Positions 8,285 to 17,572 are shown, numbered from the stretch's first letter. The stretch: 33,533 bases of DNA from Amphimedon queenslandica (GCF_000090795.2 NW_003546549.1:1-33533), one strand, 5' to 3'. Numbers and translations: made by a program. The notes: a model not told the origin generated them from the letters alone.

Positions 8285-9104
8285 ACTCTTCATATAGAAA
8301 CCAAATTTCTATTTTACTTGTTATCATGTATATGTAACATTTTATTTTCAATAAGTCTTATACCATTAGTTATTGCTACCTCAACTATAGTTCTAAATGT
8401 CACTTAAATAATTAACACTAGATCTAGATCTACTACTAAACAAACAAATCTAAAAAATGCAATATTATACTACTGCATATTAGTATAATAATAGATTTGT
8501 TGTGTGCATATGGAGTTTCTTCAATAACAATATGCAAACAGTATTATTCATCCTACTGTGTGAATCTGAGGAAGATAAGATTGAGAAGAGGAACAAGTAT
8601 TTGATTCGAATGCATGCTTGATGTTTGTGGTTAGTTGTCCTTGCCCTATACAAGATTGTTGTGTTGTACTACATTATGATTCATTCAGTGTAGACCTCTT
8701 TAATGGAAAGTGATTAATGCAGTATCAGTTATGCAACAACACTTGTGTAAGTAACTTGTTTTTCTAAACTAAACTGAACTTTCAGTTCTTATTTCTTTAC
8801 ATCTGTGTGGTGTAAGGCCCTTCTTAGTTTGTTTATAGCCACTAAAAGAATGAATGACTTATATTGATTATATAAACTATAAATAAACATGCTTTAAACT
8901 CATTGAGATCTGCTTTCTGTTTATGCATTATTTCAATATTATGGTAGTCTACTCTTAACCATTATTAGTTTATATAGTTATAGCAAGAGTGGATTATTCT
9001 ATTTTTTATAGATTTAGTTAACTTTACAATAAGATAACACTACCACACCAAAATAACTATACTAATGTCATGCCTACTGCATGCCTCTACAATATTCAGT
9101 CTCT
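8285..9104. other. Spacer between the MITE and membrane-protein copy 6
   Basis: I see no gene. About 8,690-8,960 is one of three copies of the array's downstream module (GCAACAACACTTGTGTAAGT, CTTTCAGTTCTTATTTCTT, CTAAAAGAATGAATG and GAGATCTGCTTTCTG), which recurs at about 10,885-11,110 and less well at about 3,770-4,090. Confidence 0.55.
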
Positions 9105-9980
9105 TTAAAGATAACAGTAACGGTTGTAGCTATTAATCCCGTCCTGCGTCACCAATTGTCCATTTATTTCACCAAAATCATAACTTGATATATCCATATC
9201 TTGAATTATATCGAGAATTGGGCGACTGTACAGACGTTGGAATGGTGCATGATGGATGGTCCGACTAATGGATTCTGTATTAGCTATAATTACATTGTTC
9301 ATCGCATTATTTGAATTGTAGAGGTTCTCTGCTCCTATCAATAATATTTGGAATCTGTAATGGAGAACACCATGACTGGAAAGATATTTGAACCCATAGC
9401 GGAAGACAATGCTTGTTGCCAGCATCGTTAGCTCCACAAGTAGAATAATTGAGAAAATGAAGGGAAAGCAAAATAAAACATTGAAAACATCAATAATTAA
9501 AAGGCAACCAGTAAAAAGTATCAGCAAGATATAAATTATGAATGAAGTGTAAATCACGCAAGCATAGTCCTTATCTTTCATTCGCATTATACAAATCATC
9601 CAGTACGTTATGAAAGACATTGGAAGGAGTATAGGAAACAACACTCTTGGGTATATTAGAGATAATATCATTGTTAAAGGAGTGTAGAACGTTCCCACAA
9701 AGTTGTACGAAACGTAAATTCTGCTGTAATTTCCTCTTGAAAAGATTTCCTTTGCTTCTTCAATTGCTTCTTTCTCCTTTGGTAGCAACTTATCTTCATA
9801 TTTTCGACAACGTTTCTCAATTTCTTCCAGTACAAGTTGTTTAAATAAAACATATCTTGCTTTACGTCTCTTGACCGATTGAGGATCACAGCAACCACAG
9901 AAAGACTCAAACGAGCCGACCTCCTGCTGTTCCATCCATTCTTCTATCCTTTCATCGCGGTATCCTCCAGCATGCTCCAT
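9105..9980 (-). CDS. Multi-pass membrane protein, tandem family copy 6 (291 aa)
   Basis: Single-exon gene starting MEHAGGYRDE. The N-terminal part is like copies 1 and 3 (GSFESFCGCCDPQSVKRRK). The membrane region is like copy 7 (YPRVLFPIL, FNVLFCFPFIFSI). The variable loop (ENLYNSNNAMNNVIIANTES) is a shorter version of that of copy 7. Tail motifs are IHHAPFQRLYSRPI and FGEINGQLVTQDGI. The TTCTGTCAAAGTG-TATATA promoter box of the other copies is absent upstream: similarity ends right after the ATG-proximal AACGTTT, and a foldback element lies about 110 bases away. Expression may therefore differ. Function unknown. Confidence 0.8.
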   Translation of the reverse strand: MEHAGGYRDERIEEWMEQQEVGSFESFCGCCDPQSVKRRKARYVLFKQLVLEEIEKRCRKYEDKLLPKEKEAIEEAKEIFSRGNYSRIYVSYNFVGTFYTPLTMILSLIYPRVLFPILLPMSFITYWMICIMRMKDKDYACVIYTSFIIYILLILFTGCLLIIDVFNVLFCFPFIFSIILLVELTMLATSIVFRYGFKYLSSHGVLHYRFQILLIGAENLYNSNNAMNNVIIANTESISRTIHHAPFQRLYSRPILDIIQDMDISSYDFGEINGQLVTQDGINSYNRYCYL

Positions 9981-10091
9981 AACGTTTTGTTGTGTACTAG
10001 CTAAAGCGTTAACGAGTGAATAGTGACCTCGATCGAGAGTGCAGTGACTGACAGTAATTCTCAGTAGGAATTAGCATAAGTGTAGGATACA
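9981..10091. other. Divergent promoter-side region of copy 6
   Basis: Unlike the other copies, this region has no TATA box at -40 and none of the shared promoter words beyond AACGTTTTGT. It contains GACCTCGATCGAGAG, a short palindromic stretch. Its regulation cannot be read from the sequence. Confidence 0.4.
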
Positions 10092-10555
10092 TCCCTGTCT
10101 GGAGGTGGTTAGGGAATATGGGTACATAACTAAGTGGTCGAGGGCGAGACCACTTATCTCAAGGGAGTTATGTACCCATAACCACCTCCAATTTAGGGCT
10201 GAGGATATTATTCCCAAAAATGTCCCCATTATTCTATTCCCTTATTCCCAATATATTTGCCTATTATTCCCAAGTATTATAAAAATAAACAAAATAACTA
10301 TACAAAATTTGTCTCATTTAATGCTCATTATACTGTAACATTATAATGATGCCTCAATTGAGTCTTGTAAAGCACACTCGTGGGTATCTTTGAAGGTGTT
10401 AGACAAGATTTATTAAGCATTCAGTCACACCTACTGCACAATTTTACAAATTTTGCCCTATTATTCCAGAATTATTCTTTATTCTTTAGACCACCTATTA
10501 TTCTTTTTTTATTCTGGGAATAAAATCCTCAGGCCTAACCTCCATCCAGACAGGG
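10092..10555. mobile_element. Nested foldback element with TCCCTGTCTGGA inverted ends
   Basis: The left end reads TCCCTGTCTGGAGGTGGTTA. The right end on the other strand reads TCCCTGTCTGGATGGAGGTTAG. Inside the left part is a strong hairpin: TGGGTACATAACT (about 10,119-10,131) pairs with AGTTATGTACCCA (10,166-10,178), and within that AAGTGGTC (10,132-10,139) pairs with GACCACTT (10,148-10,155). A second inverted pair (GGGCTGAGGATATTATTCCC, from 10,196, and TGGGAATAAAATCCTCAGGC, from 10,515) frames an ATTCCC-rich core, so one element appears inserted in another. There is no reading frame for a transposase and no clear target duplication. Confidence 0.75.
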
Positions 10556-11292
10556 AGCCTGTGCGCAGGCCCATGTAGATCTAGTAATAATAAGGCCTCG
10601 TTTACGCTAATCCACTTCACTGATTATCATGATTGTTTTTGCTATTAGCTACCTGTTAAGGCTGTTATCAGGTGTTCATACTAATACAGCAGCTGCATTT
10701 TCATAAGATTTATCATTCATAGAAGCGTAGATACTATCCACTTTGGTATCCATGTGAAAATATAGATATGATTTGATTAGTGTAGATCTAAAACTATTAA
10801 CATAAAAGTAAAACTATAACACACGTGGATATGAAACAGGAAGTACTTTATTAACACAAATTTATATGGGTGACGTCATGACTAGTGTTCCTGGAATGCA
10901 ACAACACTTGTGTAAGTAACTTGTTTTTATAAACTAAACTACTTTCAGTTCTTATTTCTTCCCGTCTGCGTGGGGTATATCCCTCCTTAGTTTTGTTTTT
11001 AGCTACTAAAAGAATGAATGGCTTATATTGGCTATACATAAACATGCTTTAGTATAAACATAAACTCTTCAAGATCTGCTTTCTTGTCATGCATTATCTC
11101 AATAATATACTGTACTCTTATATTCTTCAGAAATTAGTTTAGCTATAGGTGTGATGTTGCTAGTGTCAGAATGCTAAAGATTCAATTAACTTCACTATAA
11201 GATAGCACTACAACATTAAAACAACTAATAAATGCTATAATATAAAATAATTCCTAATTAATGTAATAATAATTTACAATATTTACATCATT
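10556..11292. other. Spacer between the foldback element and copy 7
   Basis: No gene is seen. About 10,885-11,110 is the array's downstream module (CAACAACACTTGTGTAAGTA, CTACTAAAAGAATGAATGG, AAGATCTGCTTTCTTG), close to the copy at 8,730-8,960. The rest is AT-rich and not recognisable. Confidence 0.5.
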
Positions 11293-12180
11293 TTAAAGGT
11301 GAGAGTAAGTTATGTAGCTATTGATCCCATCCTGTGTCACCAATTGTCCATTTATTTCACCAAAATCATAACTTGATATATCCATGCTGTGAAATATCTT
11401 GAGAATCGGTCGACTGTATAGACGTCGGAATGGTGCATGACGGATGGTGCGACTAATGGATTCTGTATTAGCTGTGATGATAACATTGTTCATCGCATTA
11501 TTGTAGAGCGGGTTCTGTATTTTTATCATCCCTATTTCTATCAAAGATATTTGGAATCTGTAATGGAGAACACCATGACTGAAAAGATATTTGAATCCAT
11601 AGCAGAAGACAATACTTGTTGCTAACATTATTAGCTCCACAAGTAGTGAAATTGAGAAAACGAATGGAAAGCAAAATAAAACATTGAAAATATCAATAAA
11701 AAGAATGCCAGTAAAAAGTATCAGCAAGATACAAATTATGAATGAAGTGTAAATCTTGCAAGCATTGCCATTATCTTTCAATCGCATTATACAAATCATC
11801 CAGTATATTAGGTAGGACATTGGAAAGAGTATAGGAAACAACACTCTTGGGTATATTAAAGATAATATGATTGTTAAAGGAGTGTAGAATGTTCCCACAA
11901 AGTTGTATGAAACGTGAATATTACCATAATTTCCCCTTGAAAACTTTTCCTTTACTTCTTCAATCGCTTCTTTCTCCTCTGGTAGCAAATCATCTTCATA
12001 TTTTCGACAACGTTTATCAATTTCTTCCAGTACAAGTTGTTTGTATAAAACATATCTTGCTTTACGTCTCTTGACTGATTGAGGATCACAGCAGGCATTG
12101 AAAGATGCATCTGAGCTGACCTCCTGCTGTTCCATCCATTCTTCTATCCTTTCATTGCGGTATCCTCCAGCATGCTCCAT
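11293..12180 (-). CDS. Multi-pass membrane protein, tandem family copy 7 (295 aa)
   Basis: Single-exon gene starting MEHAGGYRNE, the last array member on the right and next to the secreted-protein genes. The N-terminal part (SSDASFNACCDPQSVKRRK, EEIDKRCRKYEDDLLPEE) has a charged helix shared with copy 2. The hydrophobic middle has three to four spans. The variable loop is long (MIKIQNPLYNNAMNNVIITA) and related to that of copy 6. Tail motifs are TIRHAPFRRLYSRPI and FGEINGQLVTQDGI. The TATA box is at 12,218-12,227. It is divergent to a DUF5648 gene 770 bases away, and this pair was duplicated to 1.8-3.3 kb. Function unknown. Confidence 0.8.
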   Translation of the reverse strand: MEHAGGYRNERIEEWMEQQEVSSDASFNACCDPQSVKRRKARYVLYKQLVLEEIDKRCRKYEDDLLPEEKEAIEEVKEKFSRGNYGNIHVSYNFVGTFYTPLTIILSLIYPRVLFPILFPMSYLIYWMICIMRLKDNGNACKIYTSFIICILLILFTGILFIDIFNVLFCFPFVFSISLLVELIMLATSIVFCYGFKYLFSHGVLHYRFQISLIEIGMIKIQNPLYNNAMNNVIITANTESISRTIRHAPFRRLYSRPILKIFHSMDISSYDFGEINGQLVTQDGINSYITYSHL

Positions 12181-12217
12181 AACGTTTGTTTAAACTATAA
12201 TGAGTTCTGTCAAAGTG

Positions 12218-12227
12218 TTTATATATA
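12218..12227 (-). promoter_or_regulatory. TATA-like core promoter of membrane-protein copy 7
   Basis: GTTCTGTCAAAGTGTTTATA followed by TATA reads as a TATATATAAA box on the minus strand, about 40 bases from the ATG at 12,180. It is the best example of the box shared by copies 2, 4, 5 and 7. Confidence 0.55.
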
Positions 12228-12289
12228 CTTGTTTATTGTATATAGTTCACTAAATCCACTCATTGTGATTAATATTTACAGTGGTGTAA

Positions 12290-12638
12290 AGTATGTAAAC
12301 AGCATATCACTAGTTCTTTATTTTCTAGGATTACTTATAACAGCACTGCTATGCTTTAAACCGGTAATCGCAATAGAAAGTAGTGACGGCTTATTATATT
12401 TCCAAAAGGTACAAAATTATGCTATAGAGTTACTGTACTATAAAGTTATTGTGTATAATGTAGATCCTAGTTGTTTGAAATACCAAACAGTTATGTTTGT
12501 TATACAATAGAAGCAAACAGTGAAAGCAATTTGTATAATGATATCATGCAGTCATGCATAACTATTGGAGCAACTATTTTCATTATAATTATACTGACTG
12601 TGTGCTGTTTGTATGTGAAACATAAAGCATTGTCTTGA
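12290..12638 (+). pseudogene. Remnant of a small divergent secreted or type I membrane protein gene
   Basis: A hydrophobic leader-like stretch (ISLVLYFLGLLITALLCF, from about 12,302) continues to IESSDGLLYFQKVQNYAIEL. An acceptor-like site at 12,509-12,510 precedes an exon-like stretch in another frame that reads EANSESNLYNDIM, one hydrophobic span and KHKALS-stop (12,510-12,638). No ATG opens the leader and the phases do not join with any good splice pair I could find. The 2.9 kb duplicate lacks the leader. It may be a decayed gene or one whose exons I have not resolved. Confidence 0.3.
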
Positions 12639-12876
12639 CAGGCTATACTTTTGTCGTAGATCCACAATTCAAATCACGGTTTGGCTGAGTACTTTATGTG
12701 CAATACTACAATCATAAGCTGATAGGAAATTGAAATATATATGATATGTTTGTATAAATAAGTGCCAGAATAAGCAGAACACGGCATTAATTGTTGCCAT
12801 AATGTGAACTCTCCCATGTAACACTGAAAGGTAAACATTGCAGGCTTCCTTTAGCATTTAAAACAGTGTCTTTGGA

Positions 12877-12885
12877 TTTATAAAG
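12877..12885 (+). promoter_or_regulatory. TATA-like box of DUF5648 gene 1
   Basis: TTTATAAAG lies about 70 bases before the ATG at 12,953. DUF5648 genes 2 and 3 have TATATAAAG and TATTTAAAG at comparable distances. Confidence 0.45.
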
Positions 12886-12952
12886 CTGATTGCCCGCAGG
12901 ATAATATCATATCAACTGTCAAGTTTAGCAGCATCGGTTACTCACTGCCATT

Positions 12953-13540
12953 ATGAAGCTCGTTATAGCTGGAGGTTTATTTTTCATCTTTCTCCTTGCT
13001 GAAGTGAAGTCAATGACACTGACTCCACTGTATGGCTATGCTCATTCCCAGTATGGTGTTCATTATTACACTCTCAATGCCTCTGTCATTGGATATGGCA
13101 CTCCTGCAGGACTAGTGGGTCGACATAGTTACAGGTCAGAGGGAATAACTTGCCTCATGGAAACAGAACAATTAGGTAAGGACAAAGAAAGTCTTATCTA
13201 TTGTATATACACACAAATGTTCATTTAAACTTGTATTTTTTTGCATGCAGGAGTTCCACTGCATCATTATCAGAAACATGGCGGAAACTTGTATACAACA
13301 AATACAACAGAAGCTGACAATAGTTACACTTATCTGGGAAAAGTTGGATATTGTTATCGTACACAAGAGACTCACACAGTCCCTCTTTATCGATACAAGA
13401 AAACCGTGTATAATATTCTTGATCACTATTACACAACAGATGCTAATAAGATTGGTCTTGTGACTCCTGGCACTACTGGAAACAATGGATACACTTATGA
13501 AGGAGTTGCTTGCTTTGTGTACAATGTCAAGTATCATTGA
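12953..13540 (+). CDS. Secreted DUF5648-type repeat protein 1 (170 aa, two exons)
   Basis: Exons 12,953-13,175 and 13,251-13,540 with a 75-base phase-1 intron (GTAAGG...GCATGCAG). The signal peptide MKLVIAGGLFFIFLLAEVKS is followed by three repeats of about 45 residues. Repeat 1 starts LYGYAHSQYGVHYYT and ends YRSEGITCLM. Repeat 2 is PLHHYQKHGGNLYTTNTTE to YLGKVGYCYR. Repeat 3 is PLYRYKK, DHYYTTDANK to YTYEGVACFVY. The pattern PLYRY...DHYYTT...YEGVA.FVY is that of the Pfam repeat DUF5648, known from bacteria and some eukaryotes and of unknown function. Secretion is inferred from the leader and the absence of other membrane segments. The 5' end of this gene was copied to 3,292. Confidence 0.8.
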
Positions 13541-13767
13541 GAACTCTCAATTAGTTTATGATTGCAGATTTGCACTTTAACAATTGATAATAACTATTTT
13601 TAGCAATTATTATTAATTTTAGCAATAGTCACATGAAATAATGTAGTACATGTATGAGCAAATTTAAGATAGCAGCAGTGAACAGTTTCTACATAATTAT
13701 TGTTAGTCAAAAAACACATGCACTATTATAACGTAGTTATCATAAATGTTGAGATTAGTCACTCAAA
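13541..13767. other. Convergent spacer between DUF5648 gene 1 and epoxide hydrolase 1
   Basis: AT-rich 3' flanks of two convergent genes. No further feature is seen. Confidence 0.4.
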
Positions 13768-15786
13768 TTACTGCTCCAGGAACTCCCTCATGTGCTGGTT
13801 AGTTAAATGGGGACAGTCCTGTTGAACAAAGTGACTGCAACCAGGGATACGTCTATTAAATGAATGTTAACATTAGAGCCAGGTAGTTTCTATATAGCTT
13901 AGGATTACTTTATGGTAATGTCAGTACAGATATCATTGTATTCCTTCTTATCAGAGAGAGACATATCAAGAGCCAAATCTCTCTCACCCTGTCAAAATAA
14001 AAACACATTAATACCTTTACACTATTAATCTCACCCATATCAAGAGGGTGGGAGTTTCAATTTTCTGTGATGAATACGAATGCTTTCTGTTAGAGCTCAT
14101 GAACATGCATCTATAGTAATTGATGGGTGGAGTCAAGTTCCTCCTTGGACTGAATGTGTATTTGAATGCCTCAACCATGTCATCAGAAAAATCTTTATTA
14201 AGAAACAAACCCTAAAATAAAACAAATGAGTGCTGCCCAATAGAATTTCCCACAGGATTTTGATGTAATACTCAGCTTCTTAGGCATACTATTTAGCTTG
14301 CTCAGCACTTGGACCAAAGACAGTCTTTTGCCAAATTTTGCCAAAAATAAAAAGGAGAAAATCTCCATTTTTATATTTTTTCCTGATACATATACATGCT
14401 TTTACATTATGTAGAAAGTTTGACCTGGTTACAATCAAAGTTGGATTTTTAAATAAATTTTACTATTTGTGTCAGCTCATGAAACATGTTGTTTAGGTCA
14501 CTTAGCATGCTTTATGGAAAACCCTGCTACCAAAATTACTCCACTAACTTTCTTAAACATGTCATCAAAAGCAGCATAGTCATTTATAGCTAGCAACATC
14601 TCTGGTATCCATGGACATTGAAAAAAGAATATATACTATAATGACAGCGAAACTGATTGTTATGAATATATTAGTGCATACCCAAGACTTCAGTGTTTGC
14701 TTCCATCCTTTAGTGATAGCCCTTCTATATACCCTGAATGAATTAAAAAGTAATTTTAATTGTAACTTCAATTGTAATAATGTATTAATTTAATTGTAAG
14801 CCATAGGACTTACAACATAATGTAATGTTTCAATTCTTAGTATCAAATCATGAAACCTGTACATGTACTTCACTATGATAATTACTTTGCATGAGGACAG
14901 TTCATTACAATAAACTTATGAAAGAGTTCAGGATGATTCTGAACAACTCTCCTATGAGAAAAAAGAGAGAGGAACACATAAAAAGACAAATAACATAGTG
15001 TTCACAGTCCTGTTGTTATTAAATGAATGAGTGATTATGACACATACCATGAGACAACTCCTCCCCAATCATGAGCAACAAGTATACACTTCCTATCAGG
15101 GCTGAGCACTTTAATCTAATAATTATATTAATTATATTAACGTAATCACAACATTAGCTGACCAGTTGTACAATATCTTCCTTTAGTATTTCTATAGTAT
15201 AATTGCGTACACCAGCAGGTTTATCTGTTTCACCATATCCTCTGAACAATGAAAGAGAGAGAGAGAGCAAAAAAGAGAGAGTCAAATTTCCTTTTTGTAT
15301 TATCAATAATAAATGTAGTGTACATATATATACATATATTACCTCATGTCAATGGCAACCACACGATAGTCATTACAGAATTCTTTCAACTGATATTGCC
15401 ATGAAAACCAAAACTAGTAGTAAGGTCAAAAGGTATTAACTACACTTTACATTTAAAAACTGAACCTACCTCAGGGAAGCCATGAACAAAGAGCATTAAA
15501 GGTTTACTAGGATCTCCTTTAGACACACAATGAAACTTGATACCATTAGCTGTTATATACTCGTGTGTCCCATGAGAAGGATCCGATAAACAGGCTGGAG
15601 GAACTACAAGTGAAGGAGAACTTGTAGCCGAGTCATGTTTACTCAGTTACTCTTACCATTTCTCGACTTAGTCTTGTAGAAGGAGAAAGGCCTCCTTATA
15701 ATTTGGAACAGCAACATCAGAAAGCCAAGAAAGGAAAAAACTATTTGCAAAAAATAAACTAGAATGAGAAGGTGAAAATTAGCCAT
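13768..15786 (-). CDS. Membrane-anchored epoxide hydrolase 1, EPHX3/4-like (342 aa, 11 exons)
   Basis: Alpha/beta-hydrolase of the epoxide hydrolase type. Such enzymes add water to epoxides through an Asp nucleophile; EPHX3/4 relatives are membrane bound. Exons on the minus strand: 15,786-15,657; 15,603-15,470; 15,413-15,343; 15,241-15,163; 15,115-15,048; 14,951-14,886; 14,733-14,682; 14,635-14,549; 14,211-14,035; 13,988-13,909; 13,852-13,768. All phases join to 1,029 bases. Seen: an N-terminal hydrophobic anchor (MANFHLLILVYFLQIVFSF), oxyanion motif HGFPEFWFSW, nucleophile in AHDWGGVVSW, a second acid in LLIWGERDLALD, and the catalytic histidine in PGCSHFVQQDCP. The exon boundaries equal those of hydrolase 2 at 18-21 kb. 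It is divergent to DUF5648 gene 2, with 232 bases between the ATGs. The substrate cannot be told. Confidence 0.88.
14318..14460. repeat. Dispersed ~185-base repeat, partial copy in a hydrolase 1 intron
   Basis: GCCAAATTTTGCCAAAAAT, GATACATATACATG and TGTAGAAAGTTTGACCTG match the repeat found in tandem in the introns of the PH-domain gene (23.6-25.0 kb), in the orientation of the 24.6-25.0 kb array. It lies in the intron 14,212-14,548. Confidence 0.6.
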
Positions 15787-16018
15787 TTTTACTACAGCAC
15801 AGCTATGGCACCACCCAATCAATGATAATGAATGTTATTAATTTAGCCAGGTTTTTAATGTTTGTGCAGGCTGCAAACTTATTTCCAAAATAATTCTTAA
15901 CTAACAATGCCTGATGGTCTGTGTACTCTTGCACTCTCTCCCTAACTATATAAAGCACCATAAGCATTGAATCTAGTGATGCAAAATACTTTACATTGAT
16001 TGATTCATTGTTGCAACA
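15787..16018. promoter_or_regulatory. Shared divergent promoter region of hydrolase 1 and DUF5648 gene 2
   Basis: Only 232 bases separate the two start codons. On the plus side CTATATAAAGCACC (TATATAAAG at 15,947-15,955) stands about 70 bases before the ATG of the DUF5648 gene. No comparable box is evident on the hydrolase side. Co-regulation is possible but inferred from spacing only. Confidence 0.45.
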
Positions 16019-16616
16019 ATGGTTAAATTCATGGCTCTCAGTCTATTTGCGACGGTCCTTTTGCTTACTATTGGAGTGGAGTCTTTCCCTTTAATGAATT
16101 TGTATGGCTATGTACACAAAGATTTTAATACTCATTTGTATACATACAATGCATCTATAATTGGTTATGCTGTTCGAGGGAGAACAGGCTTGAGAAACTA
16201 CATGTCAGAAGGAATTATTTGTCTTTTGGACTCAGATAATTCTGGTAAGCAACTAATTTGTTACAATTATTATATATATATTTATTATTACAGGAAAACC
16301 TTTCCATCATTATGAAAATAAAGAGAACTGGCTTGAAAATTTGTACACAACCAATACAAGTGAAGTTATTGGAAAGAACTATGAGCATAAAGGAATTGTT
16401 GGGTATTGCTATCCCTCTCAAGAGCCACACACTGTTCCTCTTTATCGGTACAAAAAGAAAATAGAAATGTCAGCTGGCCTAAATGACATCACTGATCACT
16501 ATTACACTACAGATCCTAATAAGATTGGTCTTGTAACTCCTGGCACTACTGGAAACAATGGATACACTTATGAAGGAGTTGCCTGCTTTGTGTACAATGT
16601 CAAGTATCATACTTAA
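16019..16616 (+). CDS. Secreted DUF5648-type repeat protein 2 (182 aa, two exons)
   Basis: Exons 16,019-16,244 and 16,294-16,616; the intron is 49 bases (GTAAGC...TTACAG, phase 1, same place as in the sister genes). The signal peptide MVKFMALSLFATVLLLTIGV leads into three repeats: LYGYVHKDFNTHLYTYNAS to YMSEGIICLLD, FHHYENK...NLYTTNTSE to EHKGIVGYCYP, and PLYRYKKK...DHYYTTDPNK to YTYEGVACFVY. The insert between PLYRYKK and DHYYTT is longer than in genes 1 and 3 (IEMSAGLNDIT). The last part of exon 2 is nearly identical to that of gene 1. A secreted product is inferred; function unknown. Confidence 0.8.
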
Positions 16617-17000
16617 GACTTAATTGTGAGAACTTTTTTGTAATGCATGTGGTCTTTGCATTTTATATTATCAAAAAAATTTTTTTAGCTGCTTGAATAT
16701 TATTTCCATATTTATATAAGCTTTTGGGTTTGCTGCAAGCTGCAACTATGCATATTGAGATGTGCCTATAGCTAAATAATATAATAATTTTTATCTGCAT
16801 AATAGCTGCACCTGCACGTGCATGCGTGTTGCTGACAATCACTTTTATCTTGAGTGTTTGTCCAGACTATGGTTATTTCCCGCATTACCATTAAGCTCAT
16901 GACGTCAGTGGTTGATGTTTTAACTAATAGAGCCAGTGTATTTAAAGGAGCATTGAGCCTGAGGGAAAGCAGTTCTAGTGCAACAAAATCACCAGTAAAA
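16617..17000. other. Spacer between DUF5648 genes 2 and 3
   Basis: It contains the 3' end of gene 2 and the promoter of gene 3: TATTTAAAG at 16,939-16,947, about 60 bases before the ATG at 17,001. An in-frame upstream ATG at 16,854 would lengthen the protein by 49 residues. I prefer 17,001 because a signal peptide homologous to that of gene 2 starts there and the TATA-like box lies after 16,854. Confidence 0.5.
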
Positions 17001-17572
17001 ATGGTCAAATTTATGACAGTTGGTCTGTTTGTGAGTATCTTTTTGTTTGGGCTTGGAGTGGAGTCCTTTCCCTTAATGAACTTGTATGGCTATGTACATA
17101 GTCAGTTTGGTACTCATTTGTACACATACAACACATCAATAATTGGATATGCTGTCCCTGGACGAATTGGTGTGAATAGCTACAGGTCGGAAGGAATTGT
17201 CTGTCTCCTGGACTCAGATAATTCTGGTAAGAGATACATTATTATTCTTTAATTCCTTTTTTCTTAACAGGAATTCCCCTCTATCACTACAGTAAAAAGG
17301 GCTCACCTGAAAATTTGTATACAACAAATACAACAGAAACTGCTGGAGGTGGATATGAATTTAAAGGGGTTGTTGGGTATTGCTATCAAACACAGGAGCC
17401 TCACACAGTTCCTCTCTACCGATACAAGAAAACTGTGCGACTGGGTTTTACTGATCACTATTACACAACAGATGCTAATAAGATTGGTCTTGTGACTCCT
17501 GGCACTACTGGAAGAGATCAATACACTTATGAAGGAGTTGCCTGCTTTGTGTACAATGTCAAGTATCATTGA
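17001..17572 (+). CDS. Secreted DUF5648-type repeat protein 3 (175 aa, two exons)
   Basis: Exons 17,001-17,226 and 17,271-17,572; the intron is 44 bases (GTAAGA...TTAACAG), phase 1. The signal peptide MVKFMTVGLFVSIFLFGLGV is followed by three repeats: LYGYVHSQFGTHLYTYNTS to YRSEGIVCLLD, PLYHYSKK...NLYTTNTTE to EFKGVVGYCYQ, and PLYRYKK...DHYYTTDANK to YTYEGVACFVY. Exon 1 is close to gene 2, while the end of exon 2 is closer to gene 1 (same stop context CATTGAGAACTC), a mosaic pattern. It is adjacent and co-oriented with gene 2, 384 bases apart. Function unknown. Confidence 0.8.

Noticed and set aside
8119..8337. Plus-strand proline-rich frame of 72 codons
   Set aside because: It is created by C-runs and the 21-base repeat inside the MITE.
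7927..11120. CRISPR array or clustered direct repeats
   Set aside because: The repeats here are inverted ends of mobile elements and gene-flank modules, with no regular repeat-spacer pattern. The window is eukaryotic.
12669..12857. Minus-strand frame of 62 codons, present identically at 3,009-3,197
   Set aside because: The identity is explained by the recent segmental duplication. There is no domain, no promoter and no sign of codon-level constraint.
13172..13537. Minus-strand open frame of 121 codons opposite DUF5648 gene 1 exon 2 (similar ones at 17,303-17,569 and 16,215-16,430)
   Set aside because: It is antisense to a clear coding exon and recurs only because the paralogs are alike. It has no splice or promoter context of its own.
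16854..17000. N-terminal extension of DUF5648 gene 3 from an upstream in-frame ATG
   Set aside because: A signal peptide homologous to that of gene 2 starts at 17,001, and the TATA-like box at 16,939 lies inside the supposed extension.
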